In this document: in pieces, positions 45,908 to 55,762 of the stretch
Layout of the letters: each line of letters opens with the position of its first letter
Position numbering within the stretch: the stretch's first letter is position 1
The notes under the pieces: model-generated
The model's database searches: none
What the model saw: only the letters and a program-made list of their open reading frames with translations
What the model was told of the DNA's origin: nothing
Position numbers and translations under genes: made by a program
DNA from: Tahibacter aquaticus
GTDB taxonomy: Bacteria > Pseudomonadota > Gammaproteobacteria > Xanthomonadales > Rhodanobacteraceae
NCBI RefSeq assembly: GCF_004363655.1
Contig: NZ_SNZH01000002.1
Location: forward strand, 372,001-436,000
Reading direction: 5' to 3'
Length of the DNA: 64,000 nt

Positions 45908-46402
45908 ATGTTGTTTCGCACTGTTTGTACGTTGTTCGCGCTGGCGCTCGGCGCCGCCAGCGGCATTGCCCATGCCGACGACGAGGCGCAGCGCGCCCGC
46001 GGTCGCGAGATTCTTTTCCAGTCCGGCTGCCACGATTGCCATACGCCGGGCTTTGCCGCCAACGGTGGCGAGGCGCCGGAAGCGGCCTGGCTGGTCGGCG
46101 ACCAGCTCGGCTGGAACGGCCCCTGGGGCACGACCTATCCGACCAATCTGCGTCTGCGCCTCAACGACATGAGCCGCGCGCAATGGCTGGCGTTCGCCAA
46201 GGCGATGAAGGCAAGACCGCCGATGCCGTACTGGGCACTCAACCGCATGAGCGATGCCGATCTCGGCGCCATCTGGCTCGCCGTGCGCGCGCTGGGCAAG
46301 GCGGGTACGCCGGCACCGGCCGCGCTGCCGCCGGGCGTATCGCCGCAGGGTCCGGTGGTGCGTTTTCCGCCGCCGCCGCAGGTGGTCAAGGCTGCGCGCT
46401 GA
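45908..46402 (+). CDS. Periplasmic c-type cytochrome
   Basis: 164 residues from ATG 45908, where GAGGA sits 10 bases upstream; the ATG at 45899 is too close to that site. A signal peptide (to about IAHA) precedes a single haem-binding motif CHDCH (Cys41, Cys44, His45). The likely distal ligand is the Met of PPMPYWALN. The C-terminus is Pro-rich (PPGVSPQGPVVRFPPPPQ). It resembles class I mono-haem cytochromes that serve as electron carriers beside dehydrogenases, but no partner oxidoreductase is adjacent. Confidence 0.85.
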   Translation: MLFRTVCTLFALALGAASGIAHADDEAQRARGREILFQSGCHDCHTPGFAANGGEAPEAAWLVGDQLGWNGPWGTTYPTNLRLRLNDMSRAQWLAFAKAMKARPPMPYWALNRMSDADLGAIWLAVRALGKAGTPAPAALPPGVSPQGPVVRFPPPPQVVKAAR

Positions 46403-46420
46403 AACGCCTGCAGTGCAGCG

Positions 46421-47119
46421 CTACCAGGGCAGTTCCTGGTCCTCGTCGCTGCCGATGAAGCGGCCCGCATCGGCAGCGTCCATGCGCAGGATGCGCTCGA
46501 GCAGGCGCGTGACGGCGTCGGCGATGGCCAGCGGCGCCTGGCTGCCGCCCATGTCGGTCTGCACCCAGCCCGGGTGGAAGCTGGTCACCACGATGCCGTG
46601 CGGCGCGAGTTCGGCGGCGAGCAGGCGCGTGGCCATGTTCAATGCGGCCTTGCTCATGGCATAGCTGGGCGTGCGGAAGGTATCGGTCAGCGCCAGCGAC
46701 GCCATCACGGTGGAGATATTCGCCACGCGGGCGCTGCCTGCAGCGCGCAGCAGCTCGCTGCAGGCCTGGGTGAGCAGCAGCGCGCCACTGGCATTCACGG
46801 CGAAGCTCTGCGCCAGCGACTTGGCGGCGACCTCGCCGTAGCGCTCGCCAGCAATCAGCACGCCGGCGTTGTTGACCAGCAGGTCCAGCGTCCGCGTCAC
46901 CATCTGCGCCTCGTTGACGAAGGCAGCGATCGAACGTTCGCTGCTCACGTCCAGCGGCATCACGTGCAGATGGCCGGGATGCGCGCCGGCCAGTTCGGTC
47001 ATGCGCAAGACATCGGTCTTGCGGCAGCCGGCGATCACGCGCCAGTCGCGTTGTAGCAATTGCTGCACCAGTTCCAGGCCGAGGCCGCGGTTGGCACCGG
47101 TGACGATGGCGACGGACAT
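46421..47119 (-). CDS. Short-chain dehydrogenase/reductase
   Basis: 232 residues from ATG 47119, with GGAGT upstream. Classic SDR signatures are in order: the NAD(P) motif TGANRGLG, VNNAGV, the serine-bearing strand NISTVMAS, and the catalytic YAMSK pair. The closing PGWVQTDMGGSQAPL is typical of the C-factor/sniffer-like subgroup acting on carbonyl compounds. The substrate is unknown. It converges on the cytochrome c gene with an 18-base gap and is divergent from the M16 protease. Confidence 0.92.
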   Translation of the reverse strand: MSVAIVTGANRGLGLELVQQLLQRDWRVIAGCRKTDVLRMTELAGAHPGHLHVMPLDVSSERSIAAFVNEAQMVTRTLDLLVNNAGVLIAGERYGEVAAKSLAQSFAVNASGALLLTQACSELLRAAGSARVANISTVMASLALTDTFRTPSYAMSKAALNMATRLLAAELAPHGIVVTSFHPGWVQTDMGGSQAPLAIADAVTRLLERILRMDAADAGRFIGSDEDQELPW

Positions 47120-47295
47120 GGCGCACTCCTGCAGAGGAATCGCGCTCATGCTGAGGCATGCGCCGCTGCACAGGCAACCTGTTCCGTGCAGCGATGGCGA
47201 ACTTCGCGCCTGCGGCGGGGTCGGCATGCAATTGCATGCCGCGGCCGGCCTCGTTAGCCTCGCGCGGTTCGCTGCACCATTCCTGGAGCCTTTTC

Positions 47296-50028
47296 ATGCG
47301 CAAGACGCTCGCCCTGGCCGTCACCGCCCTGTTTGCCGCCGGCCATGCCTTTGCCGCCGACACGATCGACATTCCCTACGAAAAATTCCAATTGTCCAAC
47401 GGGCTTACCGTGATCGTGCACGAAGACCGCAAGGCGCCCGTGGTTGCGCTGAGCATCTGGTACCACGTCGGTTCCAAGGACGAGAAACCGGGCAAGACCG
47501 GTTTTGCCCATCTGTTCGAGCACCTGATGTTCCAGGGCTCGGAGAACAACAAGGAAGAATTCATCAAGGAAATGGAGCTGGTCGGCGCCACTGATGTGAA
47601 CGGTACCACCGCGTCTGACCGCACCAACTATTTCGAAACCGTGCCGACCACGGCACTGGACATGGCGCTGTGGCTGGAGTCCGACCGCATGGGTCACCTG
47701 CTCGGCGCGATCGATCAGGCACGCCTGGACGAACAGCGCGGCGTGGTGCAGAACGAAAAGCGCCAGGGCGACAACGAGCCGTATGGCCTTGTCTACGAGC
47801 GCATCCTGCGGGCGAGCTACCCGGAAGGTCATCCCTACCGCTGGGAAACCATAGGCTCGATGGAAGATCTCAACGCCGCCAGCCTCGACGACGTGAAGCA
47901 GTGGTTCCGCGACTACTACGGCGCGGCGAATACCACGGTGGTGCTGGCCGGCGACATCGACGCCGCCACGGCCAGGGAAAAAATGCAGAAATACTTCGGC
48001 GCGATCGAATCCGGTCCGCCGGTGGCGCGGCTGGAATCGTGGATCGCGCCGCGCAGCGAATCGACCCGCGACGTGATGCAGGACCGCGTCGCCCAGGTGC
48101 GCATCTACCGCTCCTGGAACGTGCCGCCGCGCAATACCGCCGATCTCACCCACCTGCAGCTGGCCGCGGCGGTACTGGGCGGCGGCAAGACATCGCGCCT
48201 GTACGAACGCCTGGTGTATCGCGAACCGCTGGCCGATTCGGTCGACGTCAGTGTCGATGTGCAGGAACTGTCCAGCCAGTTCGGCCTGGAAGTCGACGTG
48301 AAGCAGGGCGTCGATCCGGCGCGGGTGGAACAGATCATCGCCGAGGAATGGCAGCGCTTCCTCGACAAGGGGCCGACCGAGGAAGAACTCAAGCGGGTCA
48401 AGACCCTGGCCCTGGCCGGCATGGTGCGCAGCCTGGAAAAGGTCGGCGGCCGCGGCAAGGCACGCGTACTGGCCGAAGGACAGGTCTACAACAACGATCC
48501 GGCCTCCTACAAGAAAGGCCTGCAGCGCATGGATGCGGCCACAGTTGCCGATGTACAAAATGCCGCAAAAACCTGGATTGCCCGCGGCGACTACACCCTG
48601 GTGGTCGAGCCGTTCCCTGGCTATAGCGCGGCCAAGCAGGATGCCGACCGCAGCAAGGGCGCACCCAAGGTCGACAGTTTCCCGGCGCTGAGCTTCCCCG
48701 CGCTGGAGCGCGGCAAACTGCGCAATGGCATCGAAGTGGTGCTGGCGCGGCGCAGTTCGCTGCCGGTGGTGCAGCTCAGTCTGCAGTTCGAAGGCGGCTA
48801 TGCCTCGGACCAGGGCCGCAAGCTGGGTACCTCGTCGTTCTCCATGGCCATGCTCGACGAAGGCACGCGCACGCTGGATGCATTGCAGATCGCCAAGCGC
48901 CAGGAAGAACTCGGCGTCGGCATCAGCGCCGGCGCCGGCCTGGATTCGGCCGCCGTGTCGATGGACGCACTGAAGGCCCAGCTCAAGCCGTCGCTGGCGC
49001 TGTTCGCCGACATCGTGCGCAACCCGGCTTTCGCCGACAAGGACATGCAGCGCCTGCGCGGCCAGTGGCTGGCGACGATTGCGCAGGAGCGCACCCAGCC
49101 CACGGCGATCGCGCTGCGTCTGTTGCCGCCGCTGGTCTACGGCCAGGGCCACCCCTACGCGATTCCGCTGACCGGTACTGGCACCATCGAGTCGATCCAG
49201 TCGCTGACCACGCAGGATCTGGCCGACTATCACCGCGACTTCATCCGCCCGGACAACGCCCGCATCATGGTTGCCGGCGATACCACGCTGGAGGAAATCA
49301 CGCGCGAACTCGATGCCGTGCTGGGCGACTGGAAGGCGCCGTCCACGCCGCTGCGCAAGCCGGTGGTGGAGGCAGTGGCCGCGCAGGCCAAGCCGCGCGT
49401 ATTCCTGATGGACCGGCCCGGTTCGCCGCAGTCGCTGATTCTGGCCGGCGCAACAGCGCCGTCATCGCGCGTGCCGAACTATCTGGAAATCCGCACCATG
49501 AACGCGGTCATGGGCGGCAATTTCTCCTCGCGCCTGAACATGAACCTGCGCGAAGACAAGCACTGGTCCTACGGCGTGCAAAGCGTGCTGCCGGCGGCCG
49601 AAGGCCCGCGCATGTTCCTGATGTTCGCGCCGGTGCAGACCGACAAGACCGCCGAGTCGATCGGCGAAATGCTCAAGGAAACGCGCGACGTGAACGGTGC
49701 GCGGCCGCTGACCGCGCTGGAAATCGAGCAGATCCGCGCCGGTGACGTGCGCGAGCTGCCGGGCCGCTTCGAAACCACGGCGGCCGTGCTCGGCGCCGTG
49801 GTCGACATCGTGCGCAACGGTCGCCCCGACGACTACGTGCAGACCTTGAAGGCGCGCATCGAAGGGCAGAAGGACGAGGCCGTGCGTGCCGCGGCCAAGG
49901 AAGTGATACGGCCCGACGCGCTGACCTGGATCGTCGTCGGCGATCTGTCCAAGATCGAAGCCCCGGTACGGGCCTTGAACATCGGCGAGGTGAAAGTGGT
50001 CGACGGCGAAGGCAAGGTGCTGCGGTAA
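47296..50028 (+). CDS. M16-family zinc metallopeptidase (two-domain)
   Basis: 910 residues from ATG 47296, with TGGAG upstream and a signal peptide (to AFAA). The N-terminal half carries the inverted zinc motif in GFAHLFEHLMFQGS (HxxEH) with the downstream glutamate in the DEQRGVVQNEK region. The C-terminal half has the same fold but lacks HxxEH, as is usual for pitrilysin-like proteins whose second half is structural. It probably degrades peptides in the periplasm. A small lipoprotein gene follows 80 bases later on the same strand. Confidence 0.94.
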   Translation: MRKTLALAVTALFAAGHAFAADTIDIPYEKFQLSNGLTVIVHEDRKAPVVALSIWYHVGSKDEKPGKTGFAHLFEHLMFQGSENNKEEFIKEMELVGATDVNGTTASDRTNYFETVPTTALDMALWLESDRMGHLLGAIDQARLDEQRGVVQNEKRQGDNEPYGLVYERILRASYPEGHPYRWETIGSMEDLNAASLDDVKQWFRDYYGAANTTVVLAGDIDAATAREKMQKYFGAIESGPPVARLESWIAPRSESTRDVMQDRVAQVRIYRSWNVPPRNTADLTHLQLAAAVLGGGKTSRLYERLVYREPLADSVDVSVDVQELSSQFGLEVDVKQGVDPARVEQIIAEEWQRFLDKGPTEEELKRVKTLALAGMVRSLEKVGGRGKARVLAEGQVYNNDPASYKKGLQRMDAATVADVQNAAKTWIARGDYTLVVEPFPGYSAAKQDADRSKGAPKVDSFPALSFPALERGKLRNGIEVVLARRSSLPVVQLSLQFEGGYASDQGRKLGTSSFSMAMLDEGTRTLDALQIAKRQEELGVGISAGAGLDSAAVSMDALKAQLKPSLALFADIVRNPAFADKDMQRLRGQWLATIAQERTQPTAIALRLLPPLVYGQGHPYAIPLTGTGTIESIQSLTTQDLADYHRDFIRPDNARIMVAGDTTLEEITRELDAVLGDWKAPSTPLRKPVVEAVAAQAKPRVFLMDRPGSPQSLILAGATAPSSRVPNYLEIRTMNAVMGGNFSSRLNMNLREDKHWSYGVQSVLPAAEGPRMFLMFAPVQTDKTAESIGEMLKETRDVNGARPLTALEIEQIRAGDVRELPGRFETTAAVLGAVVDIVRNGRPDDYVQTLKARIEGQKDEAVRAAAKEVIRPDALTWIVVGDLSKIEAPVRALNIGEVKVVDGEGKVLR

Positions 50029-50108
50029 ATGCAGGCTTCAGCTCGCGGCGGTAAACCTGCTGCCGTGACGCCGCTGCGTGTCATCCCCGCCCCGAGAGAA
50101 CAAGACTC

Positions 50109-50498
50109 ATGAAGACTTCGCTGCTGATGGCTGCAACGCTGGCCCTGCTGGCCGGCTGTACCTGGGTAAAGCTGGAAGAGGGCGGCGGTCGTGTGCGCGT
50201 CGCCTATGACGGTCGCGTCGATGGTTGCGAGAAGGCCGGCGACATCGGCGTGTCGGTCAAGAGCAAGGTGTCGGTGTACGAGCGCAACTCGCTCAAGGTG
50301 AAGGACGAACTGGAAACCCTGGCGCGCAACGAAGCGGCCAGCCTGCCGGCCGATACCGTGGTCGCCCAGGGCGAGCCGCGCGAAGGCAAGCAGTCGTTCA
50401 CAGCCTATCGCTGCGGCACGCGCAGCACGGCAATCCGGCGCGAAGCCGCACCGGCTCCGGCACCCAAGGAAGAAGCGCAGACCTATCCGGTGCGGTGA
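50109..50498 (+). CDS. DUF4156-family lipoprotein
   Basis: 129 residues. The lipoprotein signal ends in LLAGC (lipidated Cys17). The mature part (VKLEEGGGRVRVAYDGRVDGCEKAGDIGVSVKSKV ... TVVAQGEPREGKQSFTAYRC) has two cysteines that could form a disulfide and resembles DUF4156/RcsF-like outer-membrane lipoproteins. The C-terminus is Pro/Ala-rich. A stress-sensing role is conceivable from the family but not shown here. Confidence 0.8.
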   Translation: MKTSLLMAATLALLAGCTWVKLEEGGGRVRVAYDGRVDGCEKAGDIGVSVKSKVSVYERNSLKVKDELETLARNEAASLPADTVVAQGEPREGKQSFTAYRCGTRSTAIRREAAPAPAPKEEAQTYPVR

Positions 50499-50579
50499 AC
50501 GGATGTCCCGCACCTTGCACGGGCGATACGAAGCATGAAGCAGCGGCGGCGCGTCTCACGGCGCGCCGCCGCTGGCGTG

Positions 50580-52637
50580 TTACGGGCAGGGTGCGGTATT
50601 TGCCGCCGTCGTCAGCCGTGCGAGCGCTAGCGGCACTGCGGGTCCGCCGGCCTTGGTCAAGGTGGCTTCGCCGCTGTTGCAGCCCAGCTTCAGGGTCAGG
50701 CTCAGCGCGCCGGGCTGGTTCACCACCGCGGCCGGATCGTAGTTGTCGCCGAATACCGGGCCGGTGACGCTGGCCAGGCTGACCGTGGTACCCGCAGCCA
50801 GGTCGCCTTCGACCACGCCACTGGCCCAGCCGACGAAATCGCTGGAGCCCGGCGCACCGTAGTACATGACCAGGGCGCGGTTGCCGTCGAACTGCTCGAT
50901 ATGGAAGCCCGAACCTGCATGCGCCGGGTCGTACCAGGAGCCGCTGGCCTGGGCCGGTACGGTACCGCTGCTGCCGCAGCCCAGGCCTTTGAGCGCGGTC
51001 AGGCGCGACAGCGGCACGGTCTTGCGGCCCCAGCCCTGCGGGCCTTCCCAGCGCAGCTCGCCGTTGTTGCAGTCGCTGAAGCCGATCCAGAAGCGGCCCC
51101 AGGGTGTAGTCGCATTGGCGGCTGGCGTGCCGTCGGCATTGCTGGGCCGGTAATACGCCGTATCGAACGCGATGCCGCCGGGCACGACCTTGCCGTCGCC
51201 GATCATCCAGGCCTGGCGCTGCGGCGTGCCGGCAGGGGAAAAGGTAAAGAAGTAGACAATGGCACGCCCGCCGGGCAGTACTTCCAGTGCAATGCCTTCG
51301 CCGCTGCGCGAGGGATCGAACCAGCTGCCGTTGAAGCGGCCGTCGACCGTGAGCGGTGCGGCGCGGGGCGGCACACGCGCATCGAACGAGGTCGGCACGT
51401 AGGTGTCGTCGAAGCGGCATTCGCCGTCGCCGCTGACGCTGAGGCAGCCCTGCTGCAGCTGCGCCACGGTCGGCTTGGCACCGCCGTCCTTCCAGCGCTT
51501 GAGCGCCTCCCAGGCGACCAGTCCTTCGCGCTCGGAAAAGCCGCAGTGGCTGGGCGCGGTTTCGCGCACCACGGCGCTGACCAGCTGGTTGGCCGGGGTG
51601 AGCTGGCGCAGCACGTACTGGTGCTGCGGAATCACCAGCTCGTCGCCGCTGGTATGCACAGACAGCACCTTGATGTCGCCGATGTCGCCGCGGTAGTCGG
51701 ACTGCCAGTTGAATTCCACCCGTGCCGCCGGCTGCGGCGTGACGCGGCGGATGCGGCTGTCCAGGTCGGCGTCGGCGTACATCGCGCCGATATTGCCGAA
51801 CGGATTGCGCCCGTCCATCTTGTCGGCGGCGCGCAGCACGTCGCTGAGTACAAAGGTGGAATAGGCGATATTGGTCAGCAGGAACTTCTCGTCCTGGATG
51901 CCGGTGATGCGCTGCAGCCGGGCCAGGCGCTCGCGCATGCCGTTGGTGCGGATGCTCTGCGGCAAGGTGATGCCGGTACAGACCGTGACGCTGAGCAGGG
52001 CGCTGCGCACGTCCGGATCGAGTTCCAGGTTGTCCAGGTCGTCGGGAATGTCGTTGAGGTTGTAGGCCCAGGGGTAGGGCTCGGCACCGGTCTTGAGGCG
52101 GCCGTTGTTCACGTCGGCGCAGACCGTGTCATAGGCCAGGCGCACGTCCAGGCCCGAGTCCCAGGCGCGCGAGGCGGCTACCGGCGGGCACAGCGCGAGC
52201 ACACCCTTGATCAGCGGATTGAGGCTGGTGTCCTCGGCCATCTTCAGGGCGACCAGGCCGCCCATGGAGCCGCCGAACGGAATCAGCTCGCCCGGATCGC
52301 CGACGTCGCGGCGGAAGATCTGCAGCAGTTCCTTGTTCTCGTCGACGGCACGCAACAGTGCCCAGCCGCGCGAGGTAAAGCCCGAGCCGGCGATGGCAAA
52401 GCCCTGCTGCAGCGCGATGTCGCGCAGCGGGCCCAGGCCCGGGTCGTCGTCGGCGGCAAAGTTGAGTCCGTGCTGGTACATGACCAGGCCGTCGCCGGCC
52501 TTCCAGCCATCCGGCACGGCTATCGAGTAGTAGGCGCCCGACGGCGCCTGGCCCTGCAGTTCCCGCACGGCCATCGCCGGCAGCGCCATCAGCAGCGCCG
52601 CCAGTCCCGCAAAAATGCTTCGCATCCCCAGTTTCAT
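50580..52637 (-). CDS. Secreted alpha/beta hydrolase with C-terminal repeat domains
   Basis: 685 residues from ATG 52637, with GAGGGA upstream and a signal peptide (to PAMA). Residues ~25-430 form an alpha/beta-hydrolase: VMYQHGLN oxyanion region, nucleophile in PFGGSMGGLVALK, an acid region around VLSVHTSGDELVIP, and the histidine near APSHCGF. The C-terminal third has two copies of a beta-rich domain opening GSWFDPSRSGEGI and GSWYDPAHAGSGF, each followed by VYFF or VMYY strands, a module frequent in exported xanthomonad proteins. The natural substrate (ester, polyester or peptide) is unknown. Confidence 0.8.
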   Translation of the reverse strand: MKLGMRSIFAGLAALLMALPAMAVRELQGQAPSGAYYSIAVPDGWKAGDGLVMYQHGLNFAADDDPGLGPLRDIALQQGFAIAGSGFTSRGWALLRAVDENKELLQIFRRDVGDPGELIPFGGSMGGLVALKMAEDTSLNPLIKGVLALCPPVAASRAWDSGLDVRLAYDTVCADVNNGRLKTGAEPYPWAYNLNDIPDDLDNLELDPDVRSALLSVTVCTGITLPQSIRTNGMRERLARLQRITGIQDEKFLLTNIAYSTFVLSDVLRAADKMDGRNPFGNIGAMYADADLDSRIRRVTPQPAARVEFNWQSDYRGDIGDIKVLSVHTSGDELVIPQHQYVLRQLTPANQLVSAVVRETAPSHCGFSEREGLVAWEALKRWKDGGAKPTVAQLQQGCLSVSGDGECRFDDTYVPTSFDARVPPRAAPLTVDGRFNGSWFDPSRSGEGIALEVLPGGRAIVYFFTFSPAGTPQRQAWMIGDGKVVPGGIAFDTAYYRPSNADGTPAANATTPWGRFWIGFSDCNNGELRWEGPQGWGRKTVPLSRLTALKGLGCGSSGTVPAQASGSWYDPAHAGSGFHIEQFDGNRALVMYYGAPGSSDFVGWASGVVEGDLAAGTTVSLASVTGPVFGDNYDPAAVVNQPGALSLTLKLGCNSGEATLTKAGGPAVPLALARLTTAANTAPCP

Positions 52638-52982
52638 CGCTATCCCTCGTCGCACAAAAACGCGCTGAACTTAGCCCGCGCAAACTGAACCCCGCGTTTT
52701 GCCGCGGTAGCCTCACTCGGCAACGCAGCGAACGTGCCAGCAGCCGGTTCTGGCTGCACTGCCGGAGTCATCAGGCAGGCAATTGAATTCGTAGAGGTTT
52801 ATTTCAAAGCCTCGCTGCCGTCGAAACCCTTCGCAGGCAGCATCCGGGCAGAGCGCCCGACGCTGCCGTAGGGCTGGCTTGCAGCTTGCAAGCCAGGGAG
52901 CAGGGCGGCACCGGCGCAGGGTCGGTTGCGGCCTCCTTAACAAGGCTTTAGCCTTCGCGGTCACCTCATGCCGGTCCATCCC
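52638..52982. other. Spacer upstream of oleA with a hairpin
   Basis: 345 bases between divergent genes; no gene is supported. A stem CTGGCTTGCA/TGCAAGCCAG with a 3-base loop lies at 52874-52896, about 90 bases before oleA, and could be regulatory. Confidence 0.4.
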
Positions 52983-53999
52983 ATGCTCTTCAAGCACGTC
53001 GCCATCGCCAGCGTTGCTCATATCGACGCGCCCGTCCGCCTGACTTCGGCTGAACTCAACGAGCGGTTGAAACCGACCATCCAGCGCCTTGGCATTCGCG
53101 ACAACATGCTTGAGGACGTCGCCGGCATCCATGCGCGGCGCATCTGGGCCAAGGACACCATGCCGTCGGAAGCAGCCACCGCCGCGGCGCAGAAAGCGCT
53201 GGCCGAGTCGGGCGTGCCGCACGAGAAGATCGGCATCCTGATCAACACCTCGGTCTGCCGCGATTACCTGGAGCCGTCCACGGCCAGCATCGTGCACGGC
53301 AACCTGGGTCTGGCCGATACCTGCCAGAACTTCGACGTCGGCAATGCCTGCCTCGCCTTCCTCAGCGGCATGGACATCGCCGCCCGCATGATCGAGCGCG
53401 GCGACATCGAATACGCGCTGATCGTCGACGGCGAAACCTCCAACCTCATCACCGAGAAGACCATCGAGCGCATGCTCTCGCCGGATATCGACGAGAAGGA
53501 ATTCCGCAGCGAATTCGCCTCGCTGACGCTGGGTTCCGGCGCGGCGGCGATGGTCATGGGCCGGTCCGAACTGCTGCCCGATGGCCACCAGTTCCTCGGT
53601 TCGGTCACGCGTGCGGCGACCGAGTTCTCGCACCTGTGCCGCGGCAATCTCGACCGCATGATCACCGACACGCGCAGCCTGCTGATCGAAGGCCTGAAGC
53701 TGGCCGGCAAGACCTTCCAGGCCGCCCGCGCCGCGCTGGGCTGGGTCATCGACGAGCTGGACGAATTCGTCATCCACCAGATCAGCCGCGTGCACACGGA
53801 AGAATTCTGCCGCCTGCTCGGCATCGATCCGAAGAAGGTGCATGCGATCTTCCCGGAACACGGCAACATCGGCCCGGCCTCGGTGCCCATCGTGCTGTCC
53901 AAGCTCAAGGAAATGGGCCGTCTGCAGAAGGGCAAGCGCATTGCGCTGCTGGGCATAGGCTCGGGCCTGAACTGCTCGATGGCCGAAGTCGTCTGGTAA
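52983..53999 (+). CDS. oleA: OleA, acyl-CoA head-to-head Claisen condensation thiolase
   Basis: 338 residues from ATG 52983 (MLFKHVAIASVAHIDAP); the Met five codons earlier is also open, but the chosen start matches the Xanthomonas OleA length and N-terminus. The thiolase nucleophile is Cys123 in DVGNACLAF. HQISRVHT and EHGNIGPASVPIVLSKL provide the His and Asn of the triad, and VDGET is the family's glutamate segment. It joins two fatty acyl-CoAs to a 2-alkyl-3-ketoacid, the first step of long-chain olefin synthesis. oleB follows 88 bases downstream. Confidence 0.96.
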   Translation: MLFKHVAIASVAHIDAPVRLTSAELNERLKPTIQRLGIRDNMLEDVAGIHARRIWAKDTMPSEAATAAAQKALAESGVPHEKIGILINTSVCRDYLEPSTASIVHGNLGLADTCQNFDVGNACLAFLSGMDIAARMIERGDIEYALIVDGETSNLITEKTIERMLSPDIDEKEFRSEFASLTLGSGAAAMVMGRSELLPDGHQFLGSVTRAATEFSHLCRGNLDRMITDTRSLLIEGLKLAGKTFQAARAALGWVIDELDEFVIHQISRVHTEEFCRLLGIDPKKVHAIFPEHGNIGPASVPIVLSKLKEMGRLQKGKRIALLGIGSGLNCSMAEVVW

Positions 54000-54087
54000 T
54001 GCCTGGCCCGCGCGCTGCCGCTGCAGCGCGCGGCAAAACCGTCGCGTCGGCTATCATCGCGCCCGCCGCGGCCTGGCCGCCTGACGA

Positions 54088-55002
54088 ATGACGACGCCGC
54101 GCATGCGCGTACTTCCTGACTACCCGTTCCGCGGGCTGCGCCATACCCACGGCAACGGCCTGGTCCAGCACTACCTGGACGAAGGCGCCCGCGATGCGCC
54201 GCCGGTGCTGATGCTGCACGGCAATCCTTCCTGGTCGTACTACTGGCGCCGCCTGGTGCTGGGCCTGCGCGACAACTACCGCTGCATCGTGCCCGACCAT
54301 ATCGGCATGGGCCTGTCGGACAAGCCCGACGACAGCCGCTACGCCTATACCTTGCAATCGCGCGTGGACGATCTCGACGCGCTGATCGAACAGCTGGTCC
54401 GCGACGGCGCGCCCGAGCGCGGCTGGACCGTCGTCGTGCACGACTGGGGCGGCATGATCGGCAGCGCCTGGGCCTGCCGCCGGCCCGAGCGCGTGGCGCG
54501 CCTGGTCATCACCAATACCGCCGCGTTTCCCAATCCCAAGGGCCAGCGCCTGCCGGCGACGCTGCGCCTGGGGCGCGATTCGCGCCTGGGCGAATGGCTG
54601 ATCCTGCAGCACAACGCGTTTGCCCGCGGCGCGGCGCGCTGGGGCGTGAAGCGGCCGCTGGCGCCGGACGTGCGCGAAGCGCTGCTGTCGCCGTACGACA
54701 CGCCGCAGAACCGTTTGTCCACGCTGCGCTTTGTGCAGGATATTCCGCTGGGGCCGGCCGATCGCGCCTGGGCGCTGGTCGAGTCGACCGGCGCGCAGCT
54801 GGCGCAGTTCGGCGACCGGCCCATGTTCATCGGCTGGGGCCTGGGTGATTTCGTGTTCGATCGCGCCTTCCTGGCTGAATTCCGCCGCCGCTTCCCCGGC
54901 GCCGAGGCGCACGAATACGCCGATGCCGGCCATTACGTGCTGGAAGACGCGCACGAGCGGCTGGTGCCGGCGATCCGCAACTTCCTGCAGCGCACCGGCT
55001 GA
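54088..55002 (+). CDS. oleB: OleB, beta-lactone decarboxylase (haloalkane-dehalogenase-like)
   Basis: 304 residues. An alpha/beta-hydrolase of the dehalogenase branch: oxyanion motif HGNPSW, nucleophile Asp119 in VVHDWGG, and the catalytic His282 in AGHYVLED. OleB opens the beta-lactone made by OleC and releases carbon dioxide to give a cis-olefin. The place between oleA and oleC on the same strand makes the assignment firm. Confidence 0.93.
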   Translation: MTTPRMRVLPDYPFRGLRHTHGNGLVQHYLDEGARDAPPVLMLHGNPSWSYYWRRLVLGLRDNYRCIVPDHIGMGLSDKPDDSRYAYTLQSRVDDLDALIEQLVRDGAPERGWTVVVHDWGGMIGSAWACRRPERVARLVITNTAAFPNPKGQRLPATLRLGRDSRLGEWLILQHNAFARGAARWGVKRPLAPDVREALLSPYDTPQNRLSTLRFVQDIPLGPADRAWALVESTGAQLAQFGDRPMFIGWGLGDFVFDRAFLAEFRRRFPGAEAHEYADAGHYVLEDAHERLVPAIRNFLQRTG

Positions 55003-55024
55003 GAGCACTGACGAGGGCACGGGC

Positions 55025-55735
55025 ATGAGCGGTTTTTCCGATGGCTGGCGCTGGACCGAACTCGCAGGACTGGCCGTGCTGGCCCTGGTGCTGCTGGTGC
55101 TGTGGCAGATACCCGGCGTCGGCCTGGTGGTCTATCCGTTCCGCCTGTTCGGCACCTTCGTGCACGAGATCAGCCATGGCCTGGCGGCCCTGGCCACCGG
55201 CGGGAATTTCCATCGGTTCACCGTCAGTCCCGACCTGTCTGGCCTGGCCTGGTCGTCCGGCGGCTGGGGCTGGGTCATTTCCAGTGCGGGCTATATCGGC
55301 AGTGCCGTGTTCGGCGGCCTGCTGATCCTGCTCGCCGCGCGCGGTTTCACCTCGCGCGGCCTGCTCATCGCGCTGGGCCTGCTGCTGGCGGCGATGTGCC
55401 TGCTGTTCGTGCGCAACCTCTTCGGCATCGGCACCGGCCTGGGCCTGGCCGCGCTGATGCTGCTGGCCGGCTATCGCCTGCGCCCGCCCTGGAGCGACCT
55501 GCTGCTGCTGGTGCTGGCGCTGCAGCTGGTGCTGGACGGTTTCAACAGTCTGTTCACCCTGTTGCGCCTGTCCGCCGGCAGCAACGTGCAGACCGATGCG
55601 ATGAGCATGGCCCAGGCCACCGGCATCCCGGCGCTGATCTGGACCCTGATCTGGGCAGCCATTTCCGCCGCCATGCTGCTGTTCGCCCTGCGCGCGGCCT
55701 ATCGCAAGCGCGCCGCGCCCGCCGCCGGTGCGTAA
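55025..55735 (+). CDS. M50-family metallopeptidase-like membrane protein in the ole cluster
   Basis: 236 residues with about six hydrophobic helices. The zinc motif HEISH (His47-Glu48-His51) lies in GTFVHEISHGLAALATGG, the hallmark of the peptidase M50B-like family. A second acidic metal ligand (LDGFN, near 175) fits the site-2-protease LDG pattern. Spacing is tight on both sides (22 and 27 bases), so it belongs to the ole transcript. Its contribution to olefin synthesis is unknown; it could process a membrane regulator or simply be co-regulated. Confidence 0.8.
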   Translation: MSGFSDGWRWTELAGLAVLALVLLVLWQIPGVGLVVYPFRLFGTFVHEISHGLAALATGGNFHRFTVSPDLSGLAWSSGGWGWVISSAGYIGSAVFGGLLILLAARGFTSRGLLIALGLLLAAMCLLFVRNLFGIGTGLGLAALMLLAGYRLRPPWSDLLLLVLALQLVLDGFNSLFTLLRLSAGSNVQTDAMSMAQATGIPALIWTLIWAAISAAMLLFALRAAYRKRAAPAAGA

Positions 55736-55762
55736 GCCGGCAGCTGCAGTGGAGCGGGGCGC

